A stretch of DNA of 13,579 nt, from positions 1-13,579 of the forward strand of contig CAZQCV010000020.1 of the NCBI GenBank assembly GCA_964591665.1, read 5' to 3'. Shown one piece after another: positions 1 through 6,485 of the stretch; within the stretch, counting starts at the first letter, position 1; each line of letters begins with the position of its first letter. The stretch is from CAZQCV01 sp964591665. Its GTDB lineage: Bacteria > Patescibacteriota > Minisyncoccia > Phycocordibacterales > UBA9973. The position numbers were made by a program, and so were the translations under genes. The notes below the pieces were generated by a model. That model was not told the origin of the DNA, searched no databases, and was given only the letters and a program-made list of their open reading frames with translations.

Positions 1-19
1 TTCGTCCGCTTTATTTATT

Positions 20-47
20 TTGAAAATAGGTTCTAACTTGGTATAGT
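20..47 (+). promoter_or_regulatory. Predicted promoter of the pseudouridine synthase gene
   Basis: A -35-like TTGAAA at 20-25 is followed after 16 bases by an extended -10, TGG-TATAGT, at 39-47. The start codon lies 37 bases past the -10, so a leader of about 30 nt is expected. No Shine-Dalgarno is visible in that leader. Confidence 0.55.
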
Positions 48-84
48 AAAGACACTCGCTCTTATCTATAAACAACCACATACT

Positions 85-852
85 ATGTCACAAGCACTTC
101 ACATACTCTATGAAAATGATGATCTTTTGGTTATAAACAAACCAGCAGGACTTGTGGTACATCCAGATGGAAAATCAGACGAAGAAACACTATGTGATAT
201 TCTTCTAGAAAAATATCCAAACATTCAAAATGTAGGGGAGTCCATAACGCTTCAAAACGGAACGGTTATCGCTCGTCCAGGTATTGTGCATCGTCTTGAC
301 CGTGATACATCTGGATGTCTCGTTGTTGCAAAAACACAGCAAGCATTTCTTTTCCTCAAAGAACAATTTCAAAATCACACTATTCAGAAACGCTACATGG
401 CGTGGGTGTATGGGAGTCCAAAAGAAGATGAAGGTGTTATCGACGCACCGCTTGGTCGCAGTACTGGAGACATTCGTAAATGGGCAACGAGTCGGAGCAC
501 TCGTGGCATGCTTCGTGAAGCAGTCACTTCATACCATGTGCTCGGTCGGTATGGACGAGAGCGAGAAAGAGCTACAACCGAAGATGGAACATATTCTTTA
601 CTTGAGTTATTTCCAAAAACAGGACGAACGCATCAGATCCGTGTGCACCTAAAACATCTAAACCATCCGATTATCAGCGATGTACTATATGCCCCAAAAC
701 GTAAACCAGCACTTGGATTCAAGCGTCTCGCACTTCATGCAGAATCAATAACATTTTCTGATCTGAAAGGGGAGAAGCATACCATTCACGCACCGCTTCC
801 GGAAGATTTTATAAAAGCAGCTGAACTTGCAGAAAAGTCTAATCTGTGCTAA
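85..852 (+). CDS. RluA-family pseudouridine synthase
   Basis: This 255-residue protein should isomerise specific uridines in rRNA or tRNA to pseudouridine in the cytoplasm. The family signature HRLDRDTSG is at residues 69-77, with Asp72 as the catalytic aspartate. The earlier motif INKPAGLVVHP (17-27), the KRYMAWVYG strand (102-110) and the RTHQIRVH motif (181-188) are also typical. There is no N-terminal S4 RNA-binding domain: the protein starts directly with the catalytic fold, so the target (RluA-like, RluC-like or other) cannot be named from sequence alone. The gene has its own promoter and is followed 12 bases later by rplS. Its TAA stop (850-852) is shared with the predicted -10 of rplS. 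The ATG at 85 is chosen because the family's first strand begins immediately after it. Confidence 0.93.
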   Translation: MSQALHILYENDDLLVINKPAGLVVHPDGKSDEETLCDILLEKYPNIQNVGESITLQNGTVIARPGIVHRLDRDTSGCLVVAKTQQAFLFLKEQFQNHTIQKRYMAWVYGSPKEDEGVIDAPLGRSTGDIRKWATSRSTRGMLREAVTSYHVLGRYGRERERATTEDGTYSLLELFPKTGRTHQIRVHLKHLNHPIISDVLYAPKRKPALGFKRLALHAESITFSDLKGEKHTIHAPLPEDFIKAAELAEKSNLC

Positions 853-855
853 AGT
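847..855 (+). promoter_or_regulatory. Predicted extended -10 promoter of rplS
   Basis: TGC-TAAAGT at 847-855 fits an extended -10 and ends 9 bases before the rplS ATG. Transcription would start at or just before the start codon. The first three bases of the hexamer are the stop codon of the upstream gene. Confidence 0.4.
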
Positions 856-864
856 ATTCCGCAT

Positions 865-1263
865 ATGGCAACGAAAACAAATGTAAAAGTAGACCCTATA
901 AACACAGAAGAACGCAAGAAGTTGACTTTCTCTGCTGGCGACACACTTCGCGTATGGTCAAAAATCGAAGATAAAGGCAAATTCCGTCTCCAGGCTTTTG
1001 AAGGTATGGTGCTTGCTCGAAAACACGGGACCACTACTGGTGCAACATTTACTGTACGAAAAGTCTCAAACGGTGTAGGTGTTGAACGTATCTTTCCTCT
1101 GTACTCTCCAATGATCGACAAAATCGAAGTAGTAAAACGCGCACGTGCTCGTCGCAGTAAACTCTACTATGTTCGAGAGAAAGCAGTTCGTGATGTTCGC
1201 CGAAAGATGAAAAGTGCGAAATCAATGCTCGCAGAGAATTCAGAAGAAGTAGCAGCAGAATAA
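865..1263 (+). CDS. rplS: 50S ribosomal protein L19
   Basis: L19 sits at the 30S-50S interface of the ribosome. The 132-residue protein shows the family core: an FSAGDTLRVWSKI segment (residues 22-34), RLQAFEGMVLARKH (42-55), the TFTVRKVSNGVGVERIFPLYSP stretch (62-83), and the basic ARARRSKLYYVREK motif (93-106). It is somewhat longer than the usual ~115 residues because of a C-terminal tail rich in Lys, then Ala and Glu. There is no Shine-Dalgarno before the ATG, and a -10-like element ends 9 bases upstream. A clear intrinsic terminator follows, so the pseudouridine synthase and rplS form one unit with a possible internal promoter. Confidence 0.97.
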   Translation: MATKTNVKVDPINTEERKKLTFSAGDTLRVWSKIEDKGKFRLQAFEGMVLARKHGTTTGATFTVRKVSNGVGVERIFPLYSPMIDKIEVVKRARARRSKLYYVREKAVRDVRRKMKSAKSMLAENSEEVAAE

Positions 1264-1276
1264 TACAGACTATCGT

Positions 1277-1308
1277 AAAATCACCGCTCAGACTGAGAGG
1301 TGATTTTT
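1277..1308 (+). terminator. Intrinsic terminator after rplS
   Basis: AAAATCACC (1277-1285) pairs perfectly with GGTGATTTT (1299-1307). The 13-base apical part contains a further short CTCA/TGAG stem. The U-run overlaps the 3' arm. Confidence 0.8.
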
Positions 1309-1313
1309 GTATG

Positions 1314-1342
1314 TTGACCTAGTTCCCTAAAGGTGGTAATGT
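1314..1342 (+). promoter_or_regulatory. Predicted promoter of the four-TM protein gene
   Basis: TTGACC at 1314-1319, a 17-base spacer, and an extended -10 TGG-TAATGT ending at 1342 make a good sigma70-type promoter. The start codon at 1360 is 17 bases further on, so the leader is about 10 nt and has no Shine-Dalgarno. Confidence 0.6.
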
Positions 1343-1359
1343 CATAAAAAATACGATCT

Positions 1360-1746
1360 ATGAAAAAAATAGTAAAAATGTTTGATGTTCAATTAGATTG
1401 GACGTCAAAAGTATTCATAGCCCTTATGGTTATGATCGGAGTAGTATTGTTTGGCGCGTCAGTAATGGCAATCCAAACAAACTGGTATGTATGGTGGCTT
1501 GTGCCGTTTGACTGCTTATTTCTGTGGGGTGTACTTCACCCTTATATTAGGAATCAGTTTCAGTGGTACGCTGATACCACTGACCAAATAGCAACTCTTT
1601 TTATTGTTGCACTCTTGTTCTTATATTTGGCATGGGATTATTTATCTGAAGAGTATCAGAAAATTCAAACATACCATGTAATAATGTTGTTATTCTACCT
1701 ACTTATGTGGTGTGCCTTTCTTTGGATCATGTTTAACCAAACATAA
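1360..1746 (+). CDS. Small four-helix membrane protein of unknown function
   Basis: I do not recognise this 128-residue protein. Four hydrophobic segments are visible at about residues 18-38, 43-63, 78-95 and 105-125. The loops are short, and aromatic residues cluster at segment ends (WYVWW at 42-46, the QWY at 68-70). There is no signal-peptide-like cleavage site and no recognisable catalytic motif. Hydropathy and the clean own promoter and terminator argue that it is a real single-gene transcription unit. It lies between rplS and tRNA-Leu, and neither neighbour hints at a role. Confidence 0.75.
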   Translation: MKKIVKMFDVQLDWTSKVFIALMVMIGVVLFGASVMAIQTNWYVWWLVPFDCLFLWGVLHPYIRNQFQWYADTTDQIATLFIVALLFLYLAWDYLSEEYQKIQTYHVIMLLFYLLMWCAFLWIMFNQT

Positions 1747-1770
1747 CAGTACATACCTTTCAGTATAGTT

Positions 1771-1810
1771 AGCTTATTGTCTTTTGGACGGTAAGCTTAT
1801 TTTTTATTTA
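1771..1810 (+). terminator. Intrinsic terminator of the four-TM protein gene
   Basis: AGCTTATTGTC (1771-1781) pairs with GACGGTAAGCT (1787-1797), 11 bp with two G-U pairs and a 5-base loop. The T-rich tract TATTTTTTATTT follows on the + strand. Confidence 0.8.
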
Positions 1811-1811
1811 G

Positions 1812-1846
1812 ACCGTAAAATAAAAGACGAGCATCAGCTCGTCTTT
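1812..1846 (-). terminator. Terminator of tRNA-Leu, possibly bidirectional
   Basis: AAAGACGAGC (1823-1832) and GCTCGTCTTT (1837-1846) form a perfect 10-bp stem with an ATCA loop. Read on the minus strand it lies just downstream of tRNA-Leu and runs into a T-rich tail (complement of 1812-1826). On the + strand it could back up the terminator at 1771-1810. Confidence 0.75.
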
Positions 1847-1855
1847 CTTGCGTTG

Positions 1856-1939
1856 TGCACGGGAGAGGACTTGAACCTCCACAAGATTGCTCCCGCTACC
1901 ACCTCAAGGTAGTGCGTCTACCAGTTTCGCCACCCGTGC
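1856..1939 (-). tRNA. tRNA-Leu (anticodon GAG)
   Basis: Read on the minus strand, the acceptor arms GCACGGG (1939-1933) and CCCGTGC (1863-1857) pair over 7 bp, and the discriminator is A as leucine tRNAs require. The anticodon stem CTACC/GGTAG encloses TTGAGGT, giving anticodon GAG (1905-1903), which reads CUC/CUU. A long variable arm with a GCAA tetraloop, typical of class II tRNAs, and a TTCAAGT T-loop are present. The 3' CCA is not encoded: the next bases are CAA. There is no intron. Confidence 0.96.
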
Positions 1940-1953
1940 ATGACAACCTACAT

Positions 1954-1981
1954 AGTATACGCATTTTTGAGTTTTTTTCAA
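1954..1981 (-). promoter_or_regulatory. Predicted promoter of tRNA-Leu
   Basis: On the minus strand TTGAAA (1981-1976), a 16-base spacer and TATACT (1959-1954) form a sigma70-type promoter. The expected start is near 1947, a few bases before the mature tRNA 5' end at 1939. Confidence 0.65.
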
Positions 1982-1983
1982 GG

Positions 1984-2016
1984 TATAACAAAAACACCGC
2001 ATACAAGCGGTGTTTT
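1984..2016 (-). terminator. Terminator of the glycoside hydrolase gene
   Basis: On the minus strand AAAACACCGC and GCGGTGTTTT (2016-2007 and 2000-1991) form a perfect 10-bp stem with a 6-base loop. The stem runs into TTTTTGTT. It begins 7 bases past the stop codon and separates this gene from the tRNA-Leu promoter. Confidence 0.85.
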
Positions 2017-2022
2017 CCTCAA

Positions 2023-3438
2023 CTATTTTGTTGGACTACTATTTGCACACTTGTATTTTTGAAAAGCAGGACTTAGCTCTGGTATAAATGCGCAGATACT
2101 TGGTTGTGCATATATGTCAGACTCAGGCGTAACACGTGTCGCGGATGCTGACGGTATGTTATTTACAATTACATAACTAGTGCCTTGTGAGGTATAAAGC
2201 ATGTGTAATAGATACAGATCAACTTCTTTTTGCTTAAAGATATTCGTCACTTCTCGCAGGTATTGTATATGTTCAGGTGAGTTAACAAAACCAGATCTAT
2301 CCATTCGTGGATCTGCAGAAAATCCAAACCCTGCGTTGTATTCGGTGATCCAAAGTTTTTTGTTAGGACTTAGTGCTTTAGTTCGATCGATATTGTTTGG
2401 AAGGGAAGCCACGTCCTCATTGCTTTTTTGTTTAAGACAGTTTACAAAAGCGGTATTATTCCAAAAATTATTACATCCTCCGAAGTTGCTATATGTATGA
2501 ACAATCATAGCGTCGATCGGCATTCGTGCAACTCTTGTATTCCAATAGGTGTTTCGCGCACCAAGCGGGCCATTGAACATTTTCCCATTTGGTCCGTTTA
2601 CGAGGAATATAGGAACGCCAATTTCAAAAGTGATTGTTTTCCCGAGTTCGGCTGATTTTCTTGTTGCGAGATCATTAAGCGCGACGCGATATTGTCCAAC
2701 GAGGTTCTCGTACCGATCAAGCTCTGGCTTCATGATTCGCTCTACATCTGCAGCTGACTTATTCGTTACACTGATGTTTCTCCAAGGACTAAGATCTGCG
2801 CCATTGAGTTCATTTCCTAACTCTATAACCGGTACATCGAGACCTTGGTTAAGCAAGTATTCGATACCATCTAAGTTCATTTTTATAATTTCTGCATCGG
2901 TTTTATTTCGAAGTGGTGCTGGCATGAATGCTGTCCCGCCATAGTATGTAGGGAAGTGTGCTGCAAAATCCACTACATATGCAGTTTTTGCATGCACCGC
3001 TTTTGCAATGTCTGCATATTCTACGATAATGTTGTTTTTAAAACCACGATCATATGCTGTTTCACGACCAAATCCATGGTTTGCTAAATTGAAGACATAA
3101 TCATTTGCCCGTGTTCCACCTGGAAATCGTAACCACGTTGCTTTTGTATCGGTGAGGACTTGATCAATAGCCTCTACATTGGCGTTAATATTTTTGTTAT
3201 TGTTTTTTAAAAATCCTTCAACAAAAAAACCATTGTATCCAAATCGTGGATTTCCTGTCGCTTCACGTGGTTGACCTTGATAAGTAAGACCCGCTGTAGC
3301 TGCCCGTACTATTGGTGTCTCGGTAAGTGACGCATTGTTTTTAATGGTAATCGTTGCCACAAAAGCGCCGATCAATACCGTGCTTGCTACAAGAAGTAGT
3401 CGTTTAATATGAGGAGACATATAATAAGATGTATTCAT
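2023..3438 (-). CDS. Secreted or membrane-anchored glycoside hydrolase, clan GH-A-like
   Basis: This 471-residue protein has an N-terminal hydrophobic helix at about residues 13-31 after a basic start, so it is exported, either anchored or cleaved near VRAATAG (44-50). The remainder resembles TIM-barrel hydrolases of the GH39/GH51/GH79 type. WLRFPGGTRANDY (102-114) matches the conserved strand-2 region. IELGNELN (205-212) carries the Asn-Glu pair (N209, E210) expected of the acid/base. WITEYN (363-368) carries the likely nucleophile E366, and HTY (314-316) precedes it. The substrate is unknown, probably a polysaccharide or glycoconjugate outside the cell. Four cysteines (322, 334, 449, 464) could form disulfides. 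A second ATG at codon 7 is an alternative start. The gene is divergent from the ectodomain protein gene. Confidence 0.78.
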   Translation of the reverse strand: MNTSYYMSPHIKRLLLVASTVLIGAFVATITIKNNASLTETPIVRAATAGLTYQGQPREATGNPRFGYNGFFVEGFLKNNNKNINANVEAIDQVLTDTKATWLRFPGGTRANDYVFNLANHGFGRETAYDRGFKNNIIVEYADIAKAVHAKTAYVVDFAAHFPTYYGGTAFMPAPLRNKTDAEIIKMNLDGIEYLLNQGLDVPVIELGNELNGADLSPWRNISVTNKSAADVERIMKPELDRYENLVGQYRVALNDLATRKSAELGKTITFEIGVPIFLVNGPNGKMFNGPLGARNTYWNTRVARMPIDAMIVHTYSNFGGCNNFWNNTAFVNCLKQKSNEDVASLPNNIDRTKALSPNKKLWITEYNAGFGFSADPRMDRSGFVNSPEHIQYLREVTNIFKQKEVDLYLLHMLYTSQGTSYVIVNNIPSASATRVTPESDIYAQPSICAFIPELSPAFQKYKCANSSPTK

Positions 3439-3459
3439 TAATAATTAATAACTTCTCAT

Positions 3460-3468
3460 AGTATATCA
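3460..3468 (-). promoter_or_regulatory. Predicted extended -10 promoter of the glycoside hydrolase gene
   Basis: On the minus strand TGA-TATACT (3468-3460) is a strong extended -10 without a clear -35. The first ATG is 21 bases further on, so a leader of about 15 nt is expected. It shares the intergenic region with the divergent promoter at 3523-3531. Confidence 0.55.
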
Positions 3469-3522
3469 TTTCGTAAAAATGAATGAAAAATTAACAAAAC
3501 AACTTTTTCTTTTTTGTGTATA

Positions 3523-3531
3523 TGGTATACT
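3523..3531 (+). promoter_or_regulatory. Predicted extended -10 promoter of the ectodomain protein gene
   Basis: TGG-TATACT at 3523-3531 ends 7 bases before the ATG at 3539. It decides the start: an ATG upstream at 3479 would place the promoter inside the reading frame. Transcription is predicted to begin at or next to the start codon. Confidence 0.6.
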
Positions 3532-3538
3532 TTACTGT

Positions 3539-5206
3539 ATGGCATATCTAGAACTTCAAAATTACATTATTGAACAAGAGAAAAAAGGTGTCTCGCGTGC
3601 ACAGTTGCGAGAAGTGCTCATAACACGTGGAGGATGGAGAGAAGATATTGTGATGAATGCTTTCATGGCTATTGATGCCGCTAAACAAACACCACCCCTA
3701 GCACCTTCAACAGCATCTCCATTGTCGTCACCATCTGGTGTCGATGCAATTCGTCCGGCGGTAGCGCCCGTGCTTGAACAAACTATCAATACAGCGACAA
3801 GAATATCTACTCCTACAGAACAACAAAACACGCAAATCACTCCAGGTATGTCTCCTGTTCAAGCACAAGATAAAATGAATATCCTTGATTCTTTGTATAA
3901 TGCAAGGGCTGGTGTCGCTCCTGTGTCGCAGTCATTACAACAAACACCATCTGCTGTTGCTGCAACGCAATCGACGCAACCATTTATGGGTATGCCAGGA
4001 ATGTCAGTGCAGCCAACTACACGTCCTGGTGGTTCCTTCCTTAAAAGACTGATAATGATACTTATTGGATTTGGGATTGTTGGAACTATCGCGTTCGGTG
4101 CTTGGTATGCATATGGGTATTTTATAAAACCAGTACCATCGCGTGTTTTTGATCAAGTCACGAAACATATTGAATCACAACAAAAAATACCATTTCATGT
4201 CGCTATTTCATTACAAGGAGTAAAGTCTGAGACAGATAGTAGTAGTGTTGCTACTGGTGAACAAGTATTTGATACTACAGGAACATATGATACGACGAAG
4301 AATTCTTTTATAGGAAAGCTCTCTCTTAAAAATGAAAATAAGGTAATGTATGGCTTGCTTTATTCAAAAGAGGGAAGCCAGATAACTATTGCGCCTGACA
4401 CTGACTCAGAATCTGTTAAAACGATTCCAACTACAAATGGTATTACGTTTGATGCAAGTAATATTGATCTTGCTCGTTCATATTTTGAGAAAACGTATGC
4501 ACACGATGTTCGACCTTCATGGGCTGCGTTTGACGCTATACAGCCAATCATTGAAAAGATTCTTCCTCATGCAGACGAGATCGTTGGGTATGCCATGAGT
4601 CTTCCTGATGTCACAGAGCAAGGTTCACGTATGCGGCATTTTCTTCTTGGGCAGGATCAGATTCAAGGATTACCTGAAAATATAAAGCCGTTTATTTCTT
4701 CTGTTCGTGCACAGATAAAGGAAGTTGAAGTATGGACTACATGGTATCCAGAAAAAATACAGAAGGTGCACTTGGTTGTGGTAAGTAAAGATGAAACTAG
4801 CATGTGGCAAACTGCTGACATAACCATAACTTTTCCTTTAAATGAAGAAGTTATAAAGCTTCCTGAAACGACCACAAATCTCCAAGCGTATCTTGAGGAT
4901 TTACAAATCCAAGAAGCAAAAAAACAACAAGATACATTTTTTTCTGTTGCATTTAATCAAGCAGATTTGTATAAGAGTACAAAAAATACACTTAAAGGAT
5001 TCTGCACTTCTAATAGCGGGTTAGCTGAATTGTTTGTTGGAGGAGGTGTTTATACAGCAGATACTGTTTCGTGTAAGGAAGCCGTTCAAGGTGTCTCTAT
5101 AACTCTCAAAGATCCTAACAATCCCGCACAGTTTGTCTGTCGTGATGTAACAACTACAGAGCCAGTTGTGCTTACTGCAAAACCTCTCACTGCTGTTTGT
5201 AAGTAA
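3539..5206 (+). CDS. Membrane-anchored protein with cytosolic helical domain and four-cysteine ectodomain
   Basis: I cannot assign a named family. With the start at 3539 the protein has 555 residues. Residues 1-46 are a helical, charged domain with a Gly-Gly-Trp motif (RGGWREDIV), of a kind seen at the N-terminus of many Parcubacteria membrane proteins. Residues 47-165 are a low-complexity Pro/Thr/Ser/Gln/Ala linker. One TM segment follows at about 169-193, preceded by LysArg, then an ectodomain of about 360 residues. Its last 75 residues hold all four of its cysteines, with spacing suggesting two disulfides. The next gene, 56 bases downstream, encodes a VKOR-type disulfide oxidase, which fits export and oxidation of this ectodomain (inference). 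A surface, pilus-associated or adhesion role is possible but unsupported. Confidence 0.7.
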   Translation: MAYLELQNYIIEQEKKGVSRAQLREVLITRGGWREDIVMNAFMAIDAAKQTPPLAPSTASPLSSPSGVDAIRPAVAPVLEQTINTATRISTPTEQQNTQITPGMSPVQAQDKMNILDSLYNARAGVAPVSQSLQQTPSAVAATQSTQPFMGMPGMSVQPTTRPGGSFLKRLIMILIGFGIVGTIAFGAWYAYGYFIKPVPSRVFDQVTKHIESQQKIPFHVAISLQGVKSETDSSSVATGEQVFDTTGTYDTTKNSFIGKLSLKNENKVMYGLLYSKEGSQITIAPDTDSESVKTIPTTNGITFDASNIDLARSYFEKTYAHDVRPSWAAFDAIQPIIEKILPHADEIVGYAMSLPDVTEQGSRMRHFLLGQDQIQGLPENIKPFISSVRAQIKEVEVWTTWYPEKIQKVHLVVVSKDETSMWQTADITITFPLNEEVIKLPETTTNLQAYLEDLQIQEAKKQQDTFFSVAFNQADLYKSTKNTLKGFCTSNSGLAELFVGGGVYTADTVSCKEAVQGVSITLKDPNNPAQFVCRDVTTTEPVVLTAKPLTAVCK

Positions 5207-5207
5207 A

Positions 5208-5250
5208 TATCACAAAAAACCACATTGATATAATGTGGTTTTTTGTGATA
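5208..5250 (+). terminator. 19-bp perfect inverted repeat: terminator between the ectodomain gene and the VKOR gene
   Basis: Bases 5208-5226 are the exact reverse complement of 5232-5250, with a 5-base loop. The GC core CCACATT/AATGTGG is followed by TTTTTT on the + strand and by a T-run on the minus strand, so it could terminate both ways. The last two bases of the repeat are also the start of the next gene's -10 hexamer. Confidence 0.85.
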
Positions 5251-5254
5251 TAGT
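5246..5254 (+). promoter_or_regulatory. Predicted extended -10 promoter of the VKOR gene
   Basis: TGA-TATAGT at 5246-5254 overlaps the terminator hairpin's right arm and ends 8 bases before the ATG at 5263, predicting a leaderless mRNA. The position of a -35 would fall inside the hairpin, where none is recognisable. Confidence 0.55.
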
Positions 5255-5262
5255 CATCATAT

Positions 5263-6261
5263 ATGATTTCTGCACAAATACTTCATCTCACTCTCATTAT
5301 CCTGGGTGCTATTGGTTTTATTGTTTCTGCGTACATCTTCATGAAAAAGAGGAGCGGCAAAAAAGTCGTCTGCCCATTTCGTGGTTCTTGCGATCGGGTA
5401 ATAACTTCATCATACGGAAAGTTTTTTGGTATTTCTCTAGAGATATTTGGTATGTGCTACTATGCGCTCATCGTACTGTTTCATATACTGTTTTTAGTTT
5501 CTCCTTTTTTCTCCCATGTAGTATTTCTCTATGGGCATGTAGTGTTTTCACTTGGTGCGGTGCTCTTTTCTTTGTATCTTTTAGGTATCCAGTTGTTTGT
5601 GCTACGTACATGGTGCACCTGGTGTATACTTTCTATGCTTACTTCTATTGGCATATGCGTATTACTTTTTATTGGATATCATATGACGATACCTGTAGCG
5701 CTCAATGAATATGTTCGTGTAAGTACGATACTTCATCTCCTCGGTGTTTCTCTCGGGCTTGGCGCTGCAACTATTACCGATGTTTTCTTTTTCCGTTTTT
5801 TGAAAGATTATAAAATTTCAAGAGAAGAATCACAAACACTTGATGTTCTTTCCGAAGTTATTTGGGTTGCACTCGGTATTTTGTTTATTAGTGGAATACT
5901 TCTTTTTATTCCGAAAGCAGAAGTTCTTACAGAATCAGGAAAGTTTATTGCTAAAATGATCGCGCTTGTAGTTATTACTTTGAATGGGTTTGCGCTTAAT
6001 TTGGTTGTTGCACCAAAACTGATCGAGCTTCATTTCGCAGGGGAGGATGCTTCAGAGACAAAAGAACTTCGCCGATTACGGAAACTTGCTTTTGCGCTCG
6101 GTGGTATTTCTATCACATCTTGGTACTTTGTTTTTGTATTGGGATCACTTCGCGGTATTACATTTTCACTTGTTCCGCTCGTTGCTATTTATGTGGCGTT
6201 GCTTGCTCTTGCAATTATTGGCAGTCAGATTTTTGGAGCGATTCTTCACAAGAAAAAATAG
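5263..6261 (+). CDS. VKOR-family disulfide oxidase fused to an unassigned membrane domain
   Basis: The N-terminal ~140 residues match the vitamin K epoxide reductase family, which in bacteria reoxidises DsbA-like partners using quinone to make disulfides in exported proteins. Visible are TM1 (6-26), a loop with the Cys37/Cys43 pair followed by the family-like SSYGKFFGI, further TM helices, and the redox CxxC, Cys118-Thr-Trp-Cys121. The C-terminal half (about 155-332) adds four to five more hydrophobic helices, with conserved-looking HLLGVSLGLGAATITD (158-173) and an extramembrane basic/acidic stretch near 253-275. I do not recognise that domain. It is not the usual thioredoxin-like fusion partner, so the DsbA-like partner must be encoded elsewhere. 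The gene lies just after a four-cysteine exported protein. The start is fixed by the promoter 8 bases upstream and by TM1. Confidence 0.85.
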   Translation: MISAQILHLTLIILGAIGFIVSAYIFMKKRSGKKVVCPFRGSCDRVITSSYGKFFGISLEIFGMCYYALIVLFHILFLVSPFFSHVVFLYGHVVFSLGAVLFSLYLLGIQLFVLRTWCTWCILSMLTSIGICVLLFIGYHMTIPVALNEYVRVSTILHLLGVSLGLGAATITDVFFFRFLKDYKISREESQTLDVLSEVIWVALGILFISGILLFIPKAEVLTESGKFIAKMIALVVITLNGFALNLVVAPKLIELHFAGEDASETKELRRLRKLAFALGGISITSWYFVFVLGSLRGITFSLVPLVAIYVALLALAIIGSQIFGAILHKKK

Positions 6262-6287
6262 TGACAATGTACATAGGTACCTGAACT

Positions 6288-6315
6288 TTGATTTTTGGCT
6301 TTTTTCTGCTACACT
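6288..6315 (+). promoter_or_regulatory. Predicted promoter of tRNA-His
   Basis: TTGATT (6288-6293), a 16-base spacer and an extended -10 TGC-TACACT ending at 6315 lie about 35 bases before the tRNA. A second AT-rich element near 6329-6335 is an alternative. Confidence 0.45.
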
Positions 6316-6350
6316 CACCTTATTCTTGTGTTATATGACAAGACCACATG

Positions 6351-6425
6351 GTGCCTATGGTGTAACGGTTAACACTGAGGTTTGTGGAACCTTCGATCAG
6401 GGTTCGATTCCCTGTAGGCACCCCA
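6351..6425 (+). tRNA. tRNA-His (anticodon GTG)
   Basis: GTGCCTA (6351-6357) pairs with TAGGCAC (6415-6421) over 7 bp. The anticodon stem GAGGT/ACCTT encloses TTGTGGA, giving anticodon GTG (6384-6386). The T-arm is CAGGG-TTCGATT-CCCTG. The base at 6350 is G and the discriminator at 6422 is C, so the histidine identity pair G-1:C73 can be encoded. CCA is encoded at 6423-6425, unlike in the tRNA-Leu of this window. No obvious terminator follows. Confidence 0.97.
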
Positions 6426-6471
6426 ATTAAACTCATAATTTAAATATCATTAGCGATTCTCGTATTGTTTT

Positions 6472-6479
6472 TGTATACT
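6472..6479 (+). promoter_or_regulatory. Predicted -10 promoter of the SDR-msrB operon
   Basis: TG-TATACT at 6472-6479 ends 6 bases before the ATG at 6486, predicting a leaderless first gene. No convincing -35 is seen. Confidence 0.5.
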
Positions 6480-6485
6480 TAGTAG

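Noticed and set aside
1856..1939. Group I intron in tRNA-Leu
   Set aside because: The anticodon loop is uninterrupted and the gene is 84 bases long.
1855..2076. Open frame with an apparent protein on the + strand
   Set aside because: It is the complement of tRNA-Leu plus the terminator and the end of the glycoside hydrolase gene.
3479..3538. An upstream ATG that would extend the ectodomain protein by 20 residues
   Set aside because: The extended -10 TGGTATACT lies inside these codons and ends 7 bases before the ATG at 3539, and the extra residues are hydrophobic and precede a charged cytosolic-type domain.
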